A DNA stretch of 64,000 nucleotides from Adiantum capillus-veneris. Lineage: Eukaryota > Streptophyta > Polypodiopsida > Polypodiales > Pteridaceae. A model generated the notes under the pieces. That model was not told the origin of the DNA. It saw only the letters and a list, made by a program, of their open reading frames with translations, and ran no database searches. The DNA lies in the NCBI GenBank assembly GCA_014529385.2, contig CM043962.1, positions 54,085,905 through 54,149,904 on the forward strand. Reading direction: 5' to 3'. Shown piece after piece: positions 1 through 10,418 of the stretch (its first letter is position 1; each line of letters begins with the position of its first letter). The translations under genes were made by a program, and so were the position numbers.

Positions 1-830
1 GGAGGTAAATGCCTCCTCTCTCTCTAGGTGGGTGAGGACAAATCGGGCACATAATGTCCCTCTTGTCCACAACTGTAGTAGCTACCTGGCAGCGGCCTTG
101 CCCTGCCCCTTGCTCCTCTTGGTTGTCCTCTATCCATCACGCTTAGTCAAAATTCATGCATCTGCTCGGACAAATCCTGCATCGTACATACCCAATTTTG
201 TTACACAACGGATACACCTTCATTTTCGTGCTTCTCCTCGTGTATAGCTTCTCTTGGACTCTACGGTTGAAGGTGTTCCATCGTTTCATAGCCCGACACA
301 CCCTGCTCAATCTTCTTCTTTATCTTTTTGCTCTTTGATTGTGTGATTGCTATTGCACCATTGTAATGTTTTCGGCTTTCAAATTTGACCTTTTCTCTCA
401 CTTTAGGGTACAAACACGCCATGAATTTGGCCAATTGCATGGCTGCCGCTAATTCTGCCCATCACTCTTCAAAAAAACCCAAAAATAGATTGAACTCTTC
501 ACTTACATCTTGTCTAAGTGCCTTCAGCTTCACATCCATCTCGATTGGGGACACCTCCTTGCAAAATTCGTGAAGAAACCTCGCCCGTAGAGCCAGCCAT
601 GCTTGCCTCGGCTCGCCTTCCAGAGCTTCATACCAAACTTTATCTTTTCCACGCATCACCAAAGAAAATGTTTGCATTTTGCTATCCTCGTTTTGCATAC
701 GCAACGATAGCATATATAGCTTCAAATCTGACATCCACCACTCATTGGGACCCTCTTCACCTGTGAAAATTGGTCCATAGCTTCCAGCCGCCATGACTTC
801 CAACGTGAAAAACTGCTTCTTTTCAATCAA
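1..830 (-). pseudogene. E-type retrotransposon gag relic, left copy (runs off the window)
   Basis: The reading frame runs leftward from an ATG at 830. It holds a Gypsy-type gag core with the WYEAL and RARFLHEF-like blocks (about residues 65-90) and is broken by TGA just below 462. The same frame then continues past the stop with CLYPKVREKVKF towards the left edge. It matches, block for block, the decayed gag at 62483-63845 on the other strand (CLHPRIREKVEY there). The leader at about 840-1000 is also shared with 61870-61960. Gag would form the particle capsid. No zinc knuckle or pol is seen before the edge. I am confident of the gag nature, not of the lineage. Confidence 0.6.
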
Positions 831-1207
831 CTGGGAGCAATCAGTGTGCTCCTCAGTGGGGGTACCAGAAGATGGAGAGGGAGAATGGGGAACACACCCA
901 TCACAAAAACAAAGGCCTCTCTATAGCTCAGGGTATCCACACTACCCTTGAGGTGCTGCTTCATACCTCCGAGGTGGAGGCCGAGGTTGTGGTCATGGTA
1001 GTGGTACGACAAATACATCGGTGGCTCCTAGAGGACGTGTATCCATACGATTGATTATATTCTGGATCATCGTCATCCTGAATGCCTCCACATGGATGTT
1101 CAAATAATTTGCCAGGTTCCTTGATTGCAAATGAGTTCCCTAGATTTTATATGTAATTCAAAGAAATCATGTGTGCAAGGATTACAAAAGCAAAACATTG
1201 CACTTAC

Positions 1208-2414
1208 ACTTCTACGCTCCTTAGCATAAATGTGTTCTAGAAGAAGCTTTGTATTTGGAAGAACTGTCCATCCACAAGAATGCCCGTCGTCTTGTTTTGG
1301 GACCTTGCAACTCAAAATCAACATATCTTCCCAAACACTGTCTTGGATCAATGCTTTCCATGCAGCAAGAAGTTTTTGAACACACTTGCAAGACATAGCA
1401 TATGGTGACCACACGCTGCATCAAAATCGTAGAAGCAAGAAACAAGTAAATGCGTACCTTCGGACATTCCCATGAAAACCATGAGCAAAATTTGCAAGGT
1501 AGCAACACTTGCGCTCAATGCTTAGTCCAACAAGGCTCCAATGTGAGCTGATTGCACAAAATAAGGAATTAGTTTTCTATTCATAGTATACAAAATATTA
1601 AAGAATAGAGAGATAAAAAACACTTACTTTTTGTTGTAAGCTAAACGTAAAACTTTCGCCGTGTCCATGTTGACTCCTTCAAACCAATCAATGACTTCTA
1701 TCAAAAAAGTGGACTTCCAGGTAAGCACAATTGACAACTCTGAGTCCAAAACGGCTACCTCAAGTTGTTGATTCCATGCAAGGTTGGAAACCACCATGCT
1801 GCGAGTTGAGAAAATTAATTAATGAGGATCTCCAATATGATAGAATCAAATAAACACCTCTGCAAAAATAATGTAACATACCAAAGACCAAAATTTATAA
1901 TTTGGTCCGTAAGCTCCCTCTAATTATTTTGAAAAATAGCTATCTCGTGAGGATCAAGACAAAAATATAAATTTTGGCCCCATACCAAAAGTGCTACGTC
2001 GAAAGTTGGGCCAAGAGAACCTAGGGTCTGAATGTTAGCTTGATCAATTGCTGCTAATATCTCTCGTTCATTTGACTCGGCTAAAGGCTCTTCCACAAGT
2101 AGCTCTTGGGTCTTCTCCACATTCAAACGTGTGGCATACATGTACTATCTGGTGCTCACATTGTACACTTTCACTTTAATGACTGGAGGGATTGTCAAAA
2201 TGTTGTCCATTCTCTTATCAGATAGATGGACTGGTGCAAGTGTCTTGTCATACCTGAAGTGTACCAGCCTAAGAGAATTGATATCCCAAGGAATCTTTGT
2301 CACTCTGTGAGCATGAGCTATGAGGACGTAGCTGTCTTGGAATAGCTCAATTAGAAAGTCATCGGCTTCCTCGTGGAGGCAATCCATCGCACTTCTGGCC
2401 CACCAAAAATCCAA
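1208..2414 (-). pseudogene. Ulp1-like (peptidase C48) cysteine protease relic with introns
   Basis: Conceptual splicing on the minus strand gives four exons in one phase: 2414-1882, 1798-1628, 1547-1458 and 1415-1208. Donors are GTATGT, GTAAGTG, GTACGC and GTAAGTG; the acceptors end in CAG. The product reads in C48 order: LTDQIINFGL, then NSHWSLVG carrying the catalytic His, then VPKQ with the oxyanion Gln and GHSCGW with the nucleophile Cys. The expected Asp after HW appears to be Asn (YLANF). Exon 1 has two in-frame TAG codons (near 2142 and 1918); one sits where the family usually has Trp. C48 enzymes cleave SUMO-like conjugates, and plant DNA transposons often carry such domains. Whether this is a decayed host gene or transposon cargo is open. 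Further exons may exist at either end. Confidence 0.6.
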
Positions 2415-2861
2415 ATTTGCACTCTCTCAAAAAACACCTTCAAAAACACACCTTACACTAGCAGACCAAGGCCTACTCACTTCCCAATGCTTACATACTC
2501 CACAAGACCACCACACAATGCACACCTCCTGTCATGGTCTATCTCTATCACAAACACACAACCACTCAATCTCACTCTCTTACACAAAGCACCACGGGTC
2601 TGAGGGGACACACGCATCCATGTTGCCAGCACCGCGGGAAAACAAAAGAATAGGAGAAAGAGAAGAGGAGAAGGGAAAATGATAGCAAAATTGGGGAGCT
2701 TGATTATACTTCAAGAGCCATGTACAAAACTTGCAATGCCATCACAATGGCCATTTTCATGAGAAAATACAAAGGGGATTGACAAGCACACTCCTCTTCC
2801 AAAAAAACTCCTCTGTAGGCTTCAAACGGCACCAAAAAGCCTCCATTGATTAAGAAATTGA

Positions 2862-2869
2862 CTTTTATA
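2862..2869 (-). promoter_or_regulatory. candidate LTR TATA box (E, left)
   Basis: CTATAAAAG on the minus strand, followed by a G/T-rich leader containing GGCTTTTTGG. The equivalent box in the right E copy is TATAAAAGG at 61431. The paired position in two diverged copies supports a real promoter element. Confidence 0.35.
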
Positions 2870-3000
2870 GTGGGGGGGTTTCACCTTTAAAAACTGTCCT
2901 CTAATTGGCCCATCTAGCACCTTAATTTGGCATTTTTTGGAAGGAGGGAGCCGCCTTATTTTCATATGCTCTCTTTGGCTTGTACTTGAGGGGAGGTTGC

Positions 3001-3018
3001 ACTAGCGATGTCGCTAGT
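3001..3018. repeat. short palindrome ACTAGCGA-TG-TCGCTAGT
   Basis: A perfect 8-bp stem with a 2-nt centre. The same core recurs at 3308-3329 and, lengthened, at 61081-61108. Confidence 0.7.
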
Positions 3019-3307
3019 ATCCCTTTGCTTTTTGAAATTTTTATTATGATTTTTTTAATTTCCCTCCATGTCCCCCTTCTTCATTCACCTTTGACTACCC
3101 TCCTTGATCAATTTGGCCCGTAACTCCACCCGGACTCCATCTTTCTCTGCCTCTACCTTTGGAAGCTCTTCATTTGACCTCTCACTCCCTTGCTCACTTT
3201 GGACCATCACTTTGCTTTGCCCCACCACCTCCCTTGCATTTGAACTCGCTCTCCTTCTTGCCCCATGGGACTCATCTCCTATGTACATGAATCCTCCCCT
3301 TTGCTCA

Positions 3308-3329
3308 CCACTAGCGAGGTCGCTAGTGG
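3308..3329. repeat. short palindrome CCACTAGCGA-gg-TCGCTAGTGG
   Basis: A perfect 10-bp stem around a GG centre, the second copy of the CACTAGCGA motif in the left E region. Confidence 0.7.
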
Positions 3330-3700
3330 GAGGGGGAGCCTTTAACCTTCCCTTCAAAAAATGAGGCCCTGGACAGCCATGAGATCTTGTCCCTACGAGA
3401 ATGCCATGCCAGCACCACCCCATACGCTAGCAGAGCCAATCATTGGCCAAAGTCACCGCCACAGCACTGCCGTGCCGCCCAGGTGAGTCAAAGAACCACC
3501 GTCGCCCAGTTGCGCTAACGCATATGGCACACACAGTACCCCTACATGCAACAACCATAGTGCACGCTTGTGGAAGCTCCAAGCCACTCTTGTGATGCCC
3601 TTCATGTGTACTCCCTTTGGGATATATATGCTAAACATTTTGCAAAGGCCTGTGCATATGGGACCTCCCCTCCACCACATGGCATGTTGTGAGGGTCTTG

Positions 3701-4540
3701 CCCTTTAAACCCCTCTAAGATTTATAAAGTTTTGGAAAAAAAAAACCTATTGGCACTCAGGGGTTTCCAAACTCCTCCAGTATCCTGTTGAATGATGGGA
3801 TTTCAAAGCCGTAAAGCCCGGTTGGAATCCCACTTCTTCAACCTCAAAGGTTGGTAAACTCCATCGGGCTCACTTTCCTCCACGGCCTTGAACGAGGCAC
3901 CCCAAATGGACTTAGAATCACTTGATCCTAAGTGGCGAACGCGATCGTCAATTCTTAACCGACTCTAACCTTGCATCAGAAGCTCCGATCGACAGGCCGT
4001 CAATTCTTTCTAATCCCACTCGATGCATACCACCCTTTAGAACCCCATCGAGGCCCAAAAAATGCCAGATGGCACGCATACCCGTATTTCAACAGGTGGG
4101 CACAGATCAGACCCCCGACAAAACTTCAACTAGCCATAACTTGCTATCCAGAGCTCTGATTAGCAATCCAAGAAGACAAGCATGCTCCATAACTCAAGCA
4201 CTACACATTCATATGTTGACATTCACTTTAGCCACTTGTCCCTAGCTACCCTGTCCATCTCAAATCTGGTAGACCTTCTAGCTTAAAACTACAATATCTT
4301 CCATACCATGGCTCCGTTTGACAAGTCGTCTGGACTGGATTCTACGGCACCTCAAACACTACACTCCAAATCACTGACTTGGCACTTTAGGCACCCCTAA
4401 TTGCTATCCCATATGGTCCATTTTTAAAGCCTTTTTGGTATAAAAAGCCACATTGATCATTCACCTCCACTACCCTTTGGCTTCCCAGGACCTTGATACT
4501 TGCTTAAATCTTTTGCCCTGCACATGTGCACACCTCTATA
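3701..4540. other. no recognisable gene
   Basis: The segment is moderately AT-rich with only short ORFs that resemble no protein I know. I see no LTR ends, terminal inverted repeats or RNA gene. It is probably old retroelement sequence. Confidence 0.3.
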
Positions 4541-5037
4541 ACTACTTAGCACCACTTCTGGCCCCAACCAACTTTGTATGTACCAATGTCCTAACCATCA
4601 AGCTTGATAATGGAAGCTCTATCAAACACAAGTATTTTCTAGCCCGTCTTGCACATAGAATGGCCGTCAATTCCTCTCTTTTGATATTGATCCAAATGGT
4701 GTAAATATATCCCAACATGTAGCCTGCTTCAAAAACAACTAGATTCCCTTGAAACCTCAATCTGCACATCAATATCCTCAAGGGTCCCAAGGCATGTACA
4801 TCAAGCGACTTAAAGCAAGTGCACAATGTTAACCTCCTGAATCAAATGGTGCCAACCACTCAAAGAACATTTGTATCATGGTATCCACATAATTGCATAC
4901 ATTCATGGATAATATGCTTTGCACTTAGGTCAAAAGACTCGCATTAAAGAGCTAAGCATCTCTATCAATGATGTAAATGGCAATTGTTCGACATCACCCC
5001 CTCTGGTTGAAGAGGTCTGAGCATCTGCAAGTAGTGC

Positions 5038-5259
5038 TCAGACATCTAAAACCCTGTTTTGATCTTGGATAACTTCTTGAATGCCGTCTGAAATAGGCAC
5101 AAAACCCTCTAGAGCCTCATCGAGCATCTTCATCAACTCTTCTTTATATGCATTATGTTTTGGATCAATTTTTCGCTTTTGTGGGAAATAAGGGGCTCGA
5201 AATTCCTCGAGTGTATCATCCGAAAAATCCAAAAAGTTCCTTGTCTTCCTTATCTGCAT
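5038..5259 (-). pseudogene. R0 short acidic ORF (DEALEGF family)
   Basis: A 73-residue frame with the block EELMKMLDEALEGF near its centre and IQDQNRV near its end. It is closely matched by the R1 ORF at 51754-52041. After the stop at 5038 the same frame continues with TSSTRGGD and FTSLIEML, which R1 also keeps, so the original protein was longer. The function is unknown. Its place just after the primer site is where gag normally sits. Confidence 0.45.
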
Positions 5260-5314
5260 GGAGCCATTGCACTAAGTTTTCCATCCCTCCAATCTCTCAC
5301 CTCGGCTGCTTCAT

Positions 5315-5327
5315 GTCGGGCTCACCA
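5315..5327 (-). other. R0 primer binding site
   Basis: TGGTGAGCCCGAC on the minus strand, identical to the 13 nt at 30491-30503 in element A. From memory it is one mismatch from the complement of the plant tRNA-Trp 3' end. It lies just outside a candidate LTR end near 5341. Confidence 0.55.
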
Positions 5328-5340
5328 AAAAAGCAAATTA

Positions 5341-6376
5341 TCGGAGTGCGGGACTCTCCAAGGTTGATCGGGAAAGCATTGGGCTTTTGACTATAGATGG
5401 ATAATCAAAGTAGCCTCAAACCAAGGGAATCTAGAACGGATAGGGAAAATTTAAGGACAAATAAGAGCGTTTAGAGAGTAAATTGAGAGAGACATACACA
5501 ATTGGGAACACAATTCAAGGTAAAAAAATTTGAAAGCAGTAACAACACTTGAATGATACTAGCAACCAATAGATGCTTCCATCAATTTGATTAAAGAAAC
5601 CCTTGATACAAATCGGTTGCATACGCCATCATCGGTATGCATGTTGATTTACAAACCCCTATTCAGATAATTCAACCCCGATAGAAACAATCCACCATTG
5701 CCAGGAAATTTGCACCTTGTATAGCTCCTTTGCCTATCAAATTCGAAAAAGAAAAAAAAAATCCCTTCCACCCTTTGCTCGATCGATATTCATCTGCCTT
5801 TCTCTGATTGGCTTGTGTCTCCTCTCACCAAGGTCATTTGTGAGAGAGGAAAAAACCCTTCTCCAAGTTTTGCAAGCTAGATAAATCCCCTCTTGTTGTT
5901 GCTTGCTTTGTCGCTGGATTCCAAGCGAGAGAGAAAGCTCGTCGATGTCGAGTGCGTGAGAGAGACACTCCGCCCTTTTTCTTCGCAAACTCGAACAATC
6001 TTTGTTCTTCCCCCGATTGATCTTTGCTTCCCTGGCTTCCAATCTCCTTTTTCACACCTCCAAGCCATGCTTCTTCTCCTCGTGCCTTCCCCCCAAAACC
6101 CTCTTTTTTTTTCCTTTCTTCTTCTTCCCCTTCTTCGTTCTTTTTCTCCCTCTCTTCTCCGAACGGCACTATTCTTCTTTCTTTCTCTCTCTTCCTTCTT
6201 CTTCTTCCTTTCTCTTCTTTTCTTTCCTTCCTTCTTCTTCGTATCTTTTCTTTCCTCCTCCTCCGGCGCTCCTCTCCCCCTTTCTTTTTGTCATGCCCTT
6301 CAACGTCGTTGCCCCTTTTGTTTTTAGCAAATTAAACAAATTTTGCCCTCTTTCACGCATAAGCCCCTATGCTTAT
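5341..6376. other. candidate R0 LTR; pyrimidine-rich tract, no gene
   Basis: Adjacent to the R0 primer site, so an LTR is expected here, but no second copy was found for confirmation. About 6050-6290 is an almost unbroken T/C tract rich in CTT, which yields long Phe/Ser/Leu frames of no significance. Confidence 0.35.
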
Positions 6377-6883
6377 TTAAATGGGCGAGCTTTTATGGCG
6401 GGCAGCCTTTGTTTGGCTTTGTAATACACCACATTTGGTATGCACATCGACCAAAGCATTGCCTAGCACCACATTTGCTGATAGGCCTCGAATGACAATA
6501 TCATCGTGAATTTTGTTGCCCGTATCAATGTCTTGGATAGTGCCACATGCCCTCAAGATGCAAGTATAGGTGATTGTATTTGGAGAAAGGCCTTTCCTTC
6601 GCATTCGGTGAACATTGCCCACAAAAACCCTGCCACAACCGTAATAGGCATATACTGTAAGCAAAGGTTTCTAATAAAGAACGTTTTGAGTAGAGTTCAT
6701 CAGTAACTTTATGTGCTTCTATAAGGGCACCACATTTAATAATGTATTGACCACCGTAGTGCCCAGCACAAGCCCATCGACATACCATGCTATCAATGCA
6801 CTGCAAGAGATGACATTCCGGACTAGGTGCTCCTCGAGCACTTATTGCTCTATATAAAGTGCACCATATTTATGAACACGCAT
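6377..6883 (-). pseudogene. PPR protein fragment, frameshifted
   Basis: Two minus-strand frames together give pentatricopeptide motifs in order. Upstream are RNVISCSALIAWYV and IKCGALIEAHKV. After a frame change come MRRKGLSPNTITYTCILRA, then IHDDIVIRGL and VLGNALVDVHTKCGVL. This is the PLS-type (DYW-class) spacing of organellar RNA-editing PPR proteins. At least one stop and one frame change are present and neither protein end is seen. It directly abuts the LTR-like sequence starting near 6884, so it may be a host gene remnant or captured coding sequence. Confidence 0.65.
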
Positions 6884-7199
6884 TGATTGGAACACACGGG
6901 GTGCTTGGCTATGAGAGCATATATTGTAGAGATAGCGTAATTGTAGCAAAGAGGTGATTATCTCACATGTAGAGGAGAGAGGCTAGTAGAAGCATACATG
7001 AAGCCATCAATACCCCAAAAGACACAATTCCATTATGCCCAAATGTTTTACAAAACCCTCTGTTGAACACACTTTTACATGAAAGAGAGTTATGGATATA
7101 TGATCGATAGATTTCTAATGATAGCAAAGCCAAGTGAGAGAGAAAGATATATATCCTTTTATGAGAGCTCAAGAGAGTGCGATTAAAAGATAGCACCAG

Positions 7200-8379
7200 C
7201 TTGTAGTATTCCCAATTGGTCGTCCAATCTACAATGCTACTCTCTTGCTTGTGTTGGCCGCCCTCCTCAACTCCCATGCACCGAGTCTTCTTTCGCTAGT
7301 TGTCATCATGTACACCTAGTGTCAGTGCTCATGGCTCTTCGTTTTTTTTCTCCTATTTGTAGTGCCCAAAGGTCCCCCCTACAGATGGTCCCTATGCCAA
7401 AACCCCCAAAAAAGCCACCCCTTGGCATTCTCCTTGCTCATCTATAGCATGGGCTTCTCGAAGGCAAGGTCTTGCTCGTGTCGATCACCACGTGAAGCTC
7501 TCGATCCCCTTTCAAAGCACCTTCTTATGGCCCTCCCTACTGGTCACTCGTTCTCCCACCTTGCAGGTCACCCTCATTGTCTCCCATGCTTTCATTGAAC
7601 CACCTCTCTTTGTGATTTCAATAGCATCTTTCCTTGCATGCTTCAGCTTCCATCAACTCCCCTTTCCGTACACGGCCTTCTCTCTTCTTGCTTATGGCCC
7701 TGCTTACAACCCTCGAAGGGTGGGCCTCCCTCTCTCTTGCAAACCAGTGCCCACTCCGGGCCTCACTGGTCCTTCCTTGGCGGCTCTGCACGGTCCATGA
7801 AGGCCAACCGTCCACGCTCGTCCCTCTCTGTAGCTCACTATGCTGATGTAGCTTCTCTATGCACTCAACCGCTCAGCGCCGTGTTGCTATAGGTTGCCTC
7901 TTATCTCTGGCTTCGGCATTGCACGCAAAATTCAAGCTCTCCTCGCTTCTTGAGTGCTTCCTTGCTGCAACGCTCTCCTCTTTGTTTTGGTATGGTAGCC
8001 CCATGGTAGCAGGTCCTACCTCCTTTTTCATGGCCTTCCCAAACCCGCCACGGCTCCACTTTTTCATGCAAACTGGCGTGCTTTTTCCCCCCTAGTAGCG
8101 GACCTACTTTGCTTTGATATGGCATCCCTCATCCGGTTCCAGCTAACTGTAGTACTCTCCCAAAGCCCTTGTCGCCCCCTTTCGTCATGCAGTTTCCCTT
8201 CTCGACTGTCCCTACTCCAGTCCTTCCATGCAGTGCTTGACAGTGCTTCACTCCCACATGCCATCCACACCTAGAGACAGCCCTCGGACGGCGGTCTGGC
8301 AGTTCTTATTTCCATAGCCTCGCTATTTATGTCTAGCATTAAGTCTTCATTCACACTCCCTTCGGCTTCGGGCATCCAA
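7200..8379. other. no gene; C-rich non-coding sequence in the R1 LTR
   Basis: Between the two recognisable R1 LTR ends. It is plus-strand C-rich with many short overlapping ORFs on both strands, none like a known protein. It could be the true R1 LTR middle, deleted in the other copy, or an insertion. Confidence 0.3.
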
Positions 8380-8640
8380 TGGTCTATCGTGGCCCCTTTA
8401 AAGTACACCACCATTAGCTTACACATACCATAGCTTCGCTGCTAAGTATAATATTTCCTTTGGCAATGATGAAAGCGGTGCATAACATATTGTAGGCTCC
8501 TCGAGCTCTTTTAGTACACCGTATTAAGTATACATATCAACCAAAGCAATGCTAAACATGGCTACACTTTTCGATGCACCATAATAAGCATACTTATAAC
8601 ATGTTTCTCTTGCTACCTTTGACTCGCACTTTTTCTATCA
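8380..8640 (-). pseudogene. second PPR-like fragment
   Basis: The minus-strand frame contains YKYAYYG, then IALVDMYT, a stop, and YGVL. This matches the NALVDMYTKCGVL consensus seen intact at about 6460. It is short and broken. It could be a decayed second repeat of the same PPR gene as 6377-6883. Confidence 0.4.
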
Positions 8641-9306
8641 AGTCATTACAAATGATGACCTTGTCATGCATTTTTTGGATGAGTATAAATTCATTAGATC
8701 ATGCCAAAAAGCTTGCCCACTAGCTTTATGTATATATGCGTACATATCCCTGTAAGTCTTAGAAGTGATCATGTAAAAATTCATGTACAAAGGTATGGTT
8801 TTGTCAGGTTTAGGTACTGATGTTTTGGGTTGTTCAAGTCCCCAAAACATGGTTTTCAAAAAACATTTTCAGTCGTGGTTTATAGCTCGTAAATTGAACT
8901 TGTACATCATAAGTTATGTGCATCCGAAGTGGGCGGTCTCAACTTAGAAAGTGAGTGCAACTACATGCAACAAGGGTAAATGGGCCAAGTTGATAATTTG
9001 AATTAGAAATGCTGAGATTTGACAATTCTAAAAACTCTTGGAAATGAATCTAGTGGTCCTTGAAGACGATCACTCTCTTTCATTTAATGCAAGCACCTTT
9101 TTCAAAAGGTAGATGCGGTGCATTTGATACGGCTTACGTCATCACTAGAACTCAAAAAGTTACAAAACTATCAAGTGGTGAAAGATTTTGAAACTTTTGA
9201 TACTGTCAATGCGTCCAGAACGCCCAAATATCTTAGTAATGAATGTCCAATTGCCTCGCTCCGACATCCAAAGAGGCAAAGAATGTCAAAAACCCCTAAA
9301 AGAACA

Positions 9307-9374
9307 TTTTACTAACGGCGCGCGAGGGGGCATTCCAAAATTTTGGAATGCCTCCTCGCGCGCCGTTAGTAAAA
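9307..9374. repeat. 68-bp near-perfect palindrome, no spacer
   Basis: Two 34-nt arms meet at 9340/9341 with a single mismatch (GGGGGCATT against AATGCCTCC). Arms start TTTTACTAACGGCGCGCGAG. Confidence 0.9.
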
Positions 9375-9484
9375 AGCCTCTTTTTTCCTCTTTTAGGGAG
9401 CTTTTTGAGAGGAAAATGTCAAAAAACCTCTAAAAAGGGGCTTTCTTGAAAGATAATTGTCCAAAAATCACTAAAAGGAGCTTT

Positions 9485-9548
9485 GTACTAATGGCGCGCA
9501 GAGGGGCATTCTAGAATTTTAGAATGCCTCCTCGTGCGCCTTAAGTAA
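9485..9548. repeat. second, less perfect palindrome of the same kind
   Basis: Centred at 9516/9517 and sharing GGCGCGC-GAGGGGCATTC with the first palindrome, with several mismatches. It looks like a tandem duplicate of the inner hairpin. Confidence 0.8.
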
Positions 9549-10022
9549 AAAGCCCATTTTTGGGGGGGGGTTGACATTTTTGTCTCTCCGGATGTCGGAA
9601 TGAGACAAGTAGACATTCGTTTCTAGGGTATTTTGGCGTTCCGGACATATTGGTGGTGTCAAAAGCCTCAAAATCTATCACTATTTGACAGTTTGTGACT
9701 TTTCAACTTTCAGTGATGACGTAAGCTACATTGAATTCGTCGCACCTGCCTCCTGAAAAAGACGCTCGCATTAAATAAAAAAGTGACCGTTTTCAAGGAC
9801 GATTGGGAATATAAATCTACTTTTTAGAGTGTTTGGTTGTCCTTTTGGACGTACTCACAAGGTGCAAGTGCATTTTAAAAAAAGTTTCTAGAGAGAGAAA
9901 TACAATTTCTTACAAGGCCCTCCAAATGACCTCCGAAATTTTCTAACGAGCATATCTTGCAAATAAACTCAATCTTTATGTGTTGGCACTATTTCCCATC
10001 ATGGAAGCACAACTACATGACA

Positions 10023-10034
10023 TCCACCCCCTCT
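10023..10034 (-). other. R1 polypurine tract
   Basis: AGAGGGGGTGGA on the minus strand, directly followed by TGTCATG, the LTR start. It is identical to A's tract at 49153-49164. Confidence 0.7.
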
Positions 10035-10418
10035 GAACCTACAGAGCCTCCAGTCTGTGCCAAGTTGTTTTATCTTCTCTACGATCTAGATTCATTATCT
10101 AGTAAATGCACTAAACAAACCTTTACTCCATATTCTTTGCATATCTAGCACATCCAATAGATTGAAACCCTGTATCATGAACCCCACCAAACTTAAGTAT
10201 GCTCCATCTAATCGTGCACACGTCTTGACCATTGTGGAAGCTCTGTCAAGCTCAAGTATGCTCTAGCCTCTCTTCCACACAGAATGGCCGTCAAGTTCTC
10301 TCTTCTCATATCAATCCAAAAGATGTGAAGATATCCCAACTTCTCTTCTAATAAAGCTAGCCATGTAAGCTAGCTGCTAATCATAGAAACCACAAAACCC
10401 AACTTCCCCGCATAGCAT
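10023..10418 (-). mobile_element. R1 internal region, 3' part
   Basis: On the minus strand this includes the REELTAILC-type block (about 10270-10340), then GGCACAGAC-GAGGCT, then the polypurine tract at 10034-10023 and the LTR start TGTCATG. The same 3' end occurs in element A at 49120-49170. It is cut at 10418 by A and continues at 51442. Confidence 0.65.

Larger units (their letters stand above)
2420..3700 (-). other. E-type LTR/leader-like region
   Basis: No credible gene. On the minus strand the segment resembles 60900-61480 on the plus strand: a shared stretch ending in a CACTAGCGA palindrome, then a TATAAAAG box, then a T-rich leader. This is consistent with promoter-bearing LTR sequence of the same family as the gag at 1-830. 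LTR ends could not be fixed. The short ORFs here do not resemble known proteins. Confidence 0.35.
4541..5327 (-). mobile_element. R0: fragment of a pol-less LTR element related to R1 and A
   Basis: On the minus strand the order is primer site (5327-5315), a short ORF (5259-5038), then a degenerate block ending in REELTAILC-RRAR (about 4640-4690). The same order and similar sequence occur in R1 (52081 leftward to 51442, then 10418 to 10190). The 3' block also recurs on the plus strand inside element A near 48870-48960. Its LTRs are not clearly delimited. The sequence right of 5341 could be the R0 LTR, but it does not match R1's. Confidence 0.6.
9015..9850. mobile_element. foldback element: long imperfect inverted repeat with two inner palindromes
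   Basis: The left arm (about 9015-9300) and right arm (about 9565-9850) are inverted copies. GGCTTACGTCATCACT at about 9137 is matched by the reverse complement at about 9715-9730, and the similarity continues through GTCCRGAACGCC and CCGACATCC. Two near-perfect palindromes lie between them, at 9307-9374 and 9485-9548. No coding capacity. It resembles foldback or MITE-type elements that fold into one long hairpin. Confidence 0.7.
6884..10022 (-). mobile_element. R1 3' LTR, enlarged by foreign sequence
   Basis: Its two ends match the other R1 LTR. About 6891-7200 matches 52110-52440, and about 9945-10022 matches 56290-56374 (ending ACATGACA). The middle is much longer than in the other copy (3.1 kb against about 1.1 kb) and includes PPR-like sequence and a foldback element. 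Possible target duplication ACGCAT (6878-6883) versus CCGCAT (56375-56380), one mismatch. The first bases of this LTR appear shortened relative to 52086. Confidence 0.45.

Noticed and set aside
5893-6424. Several long plus-strand ORFs rich in Phe, Ser and Leu
   Set aside because: They arise from a T/C-rich tract without stops in three frames. There is no domain, no homologue recognised and no consistent frame.
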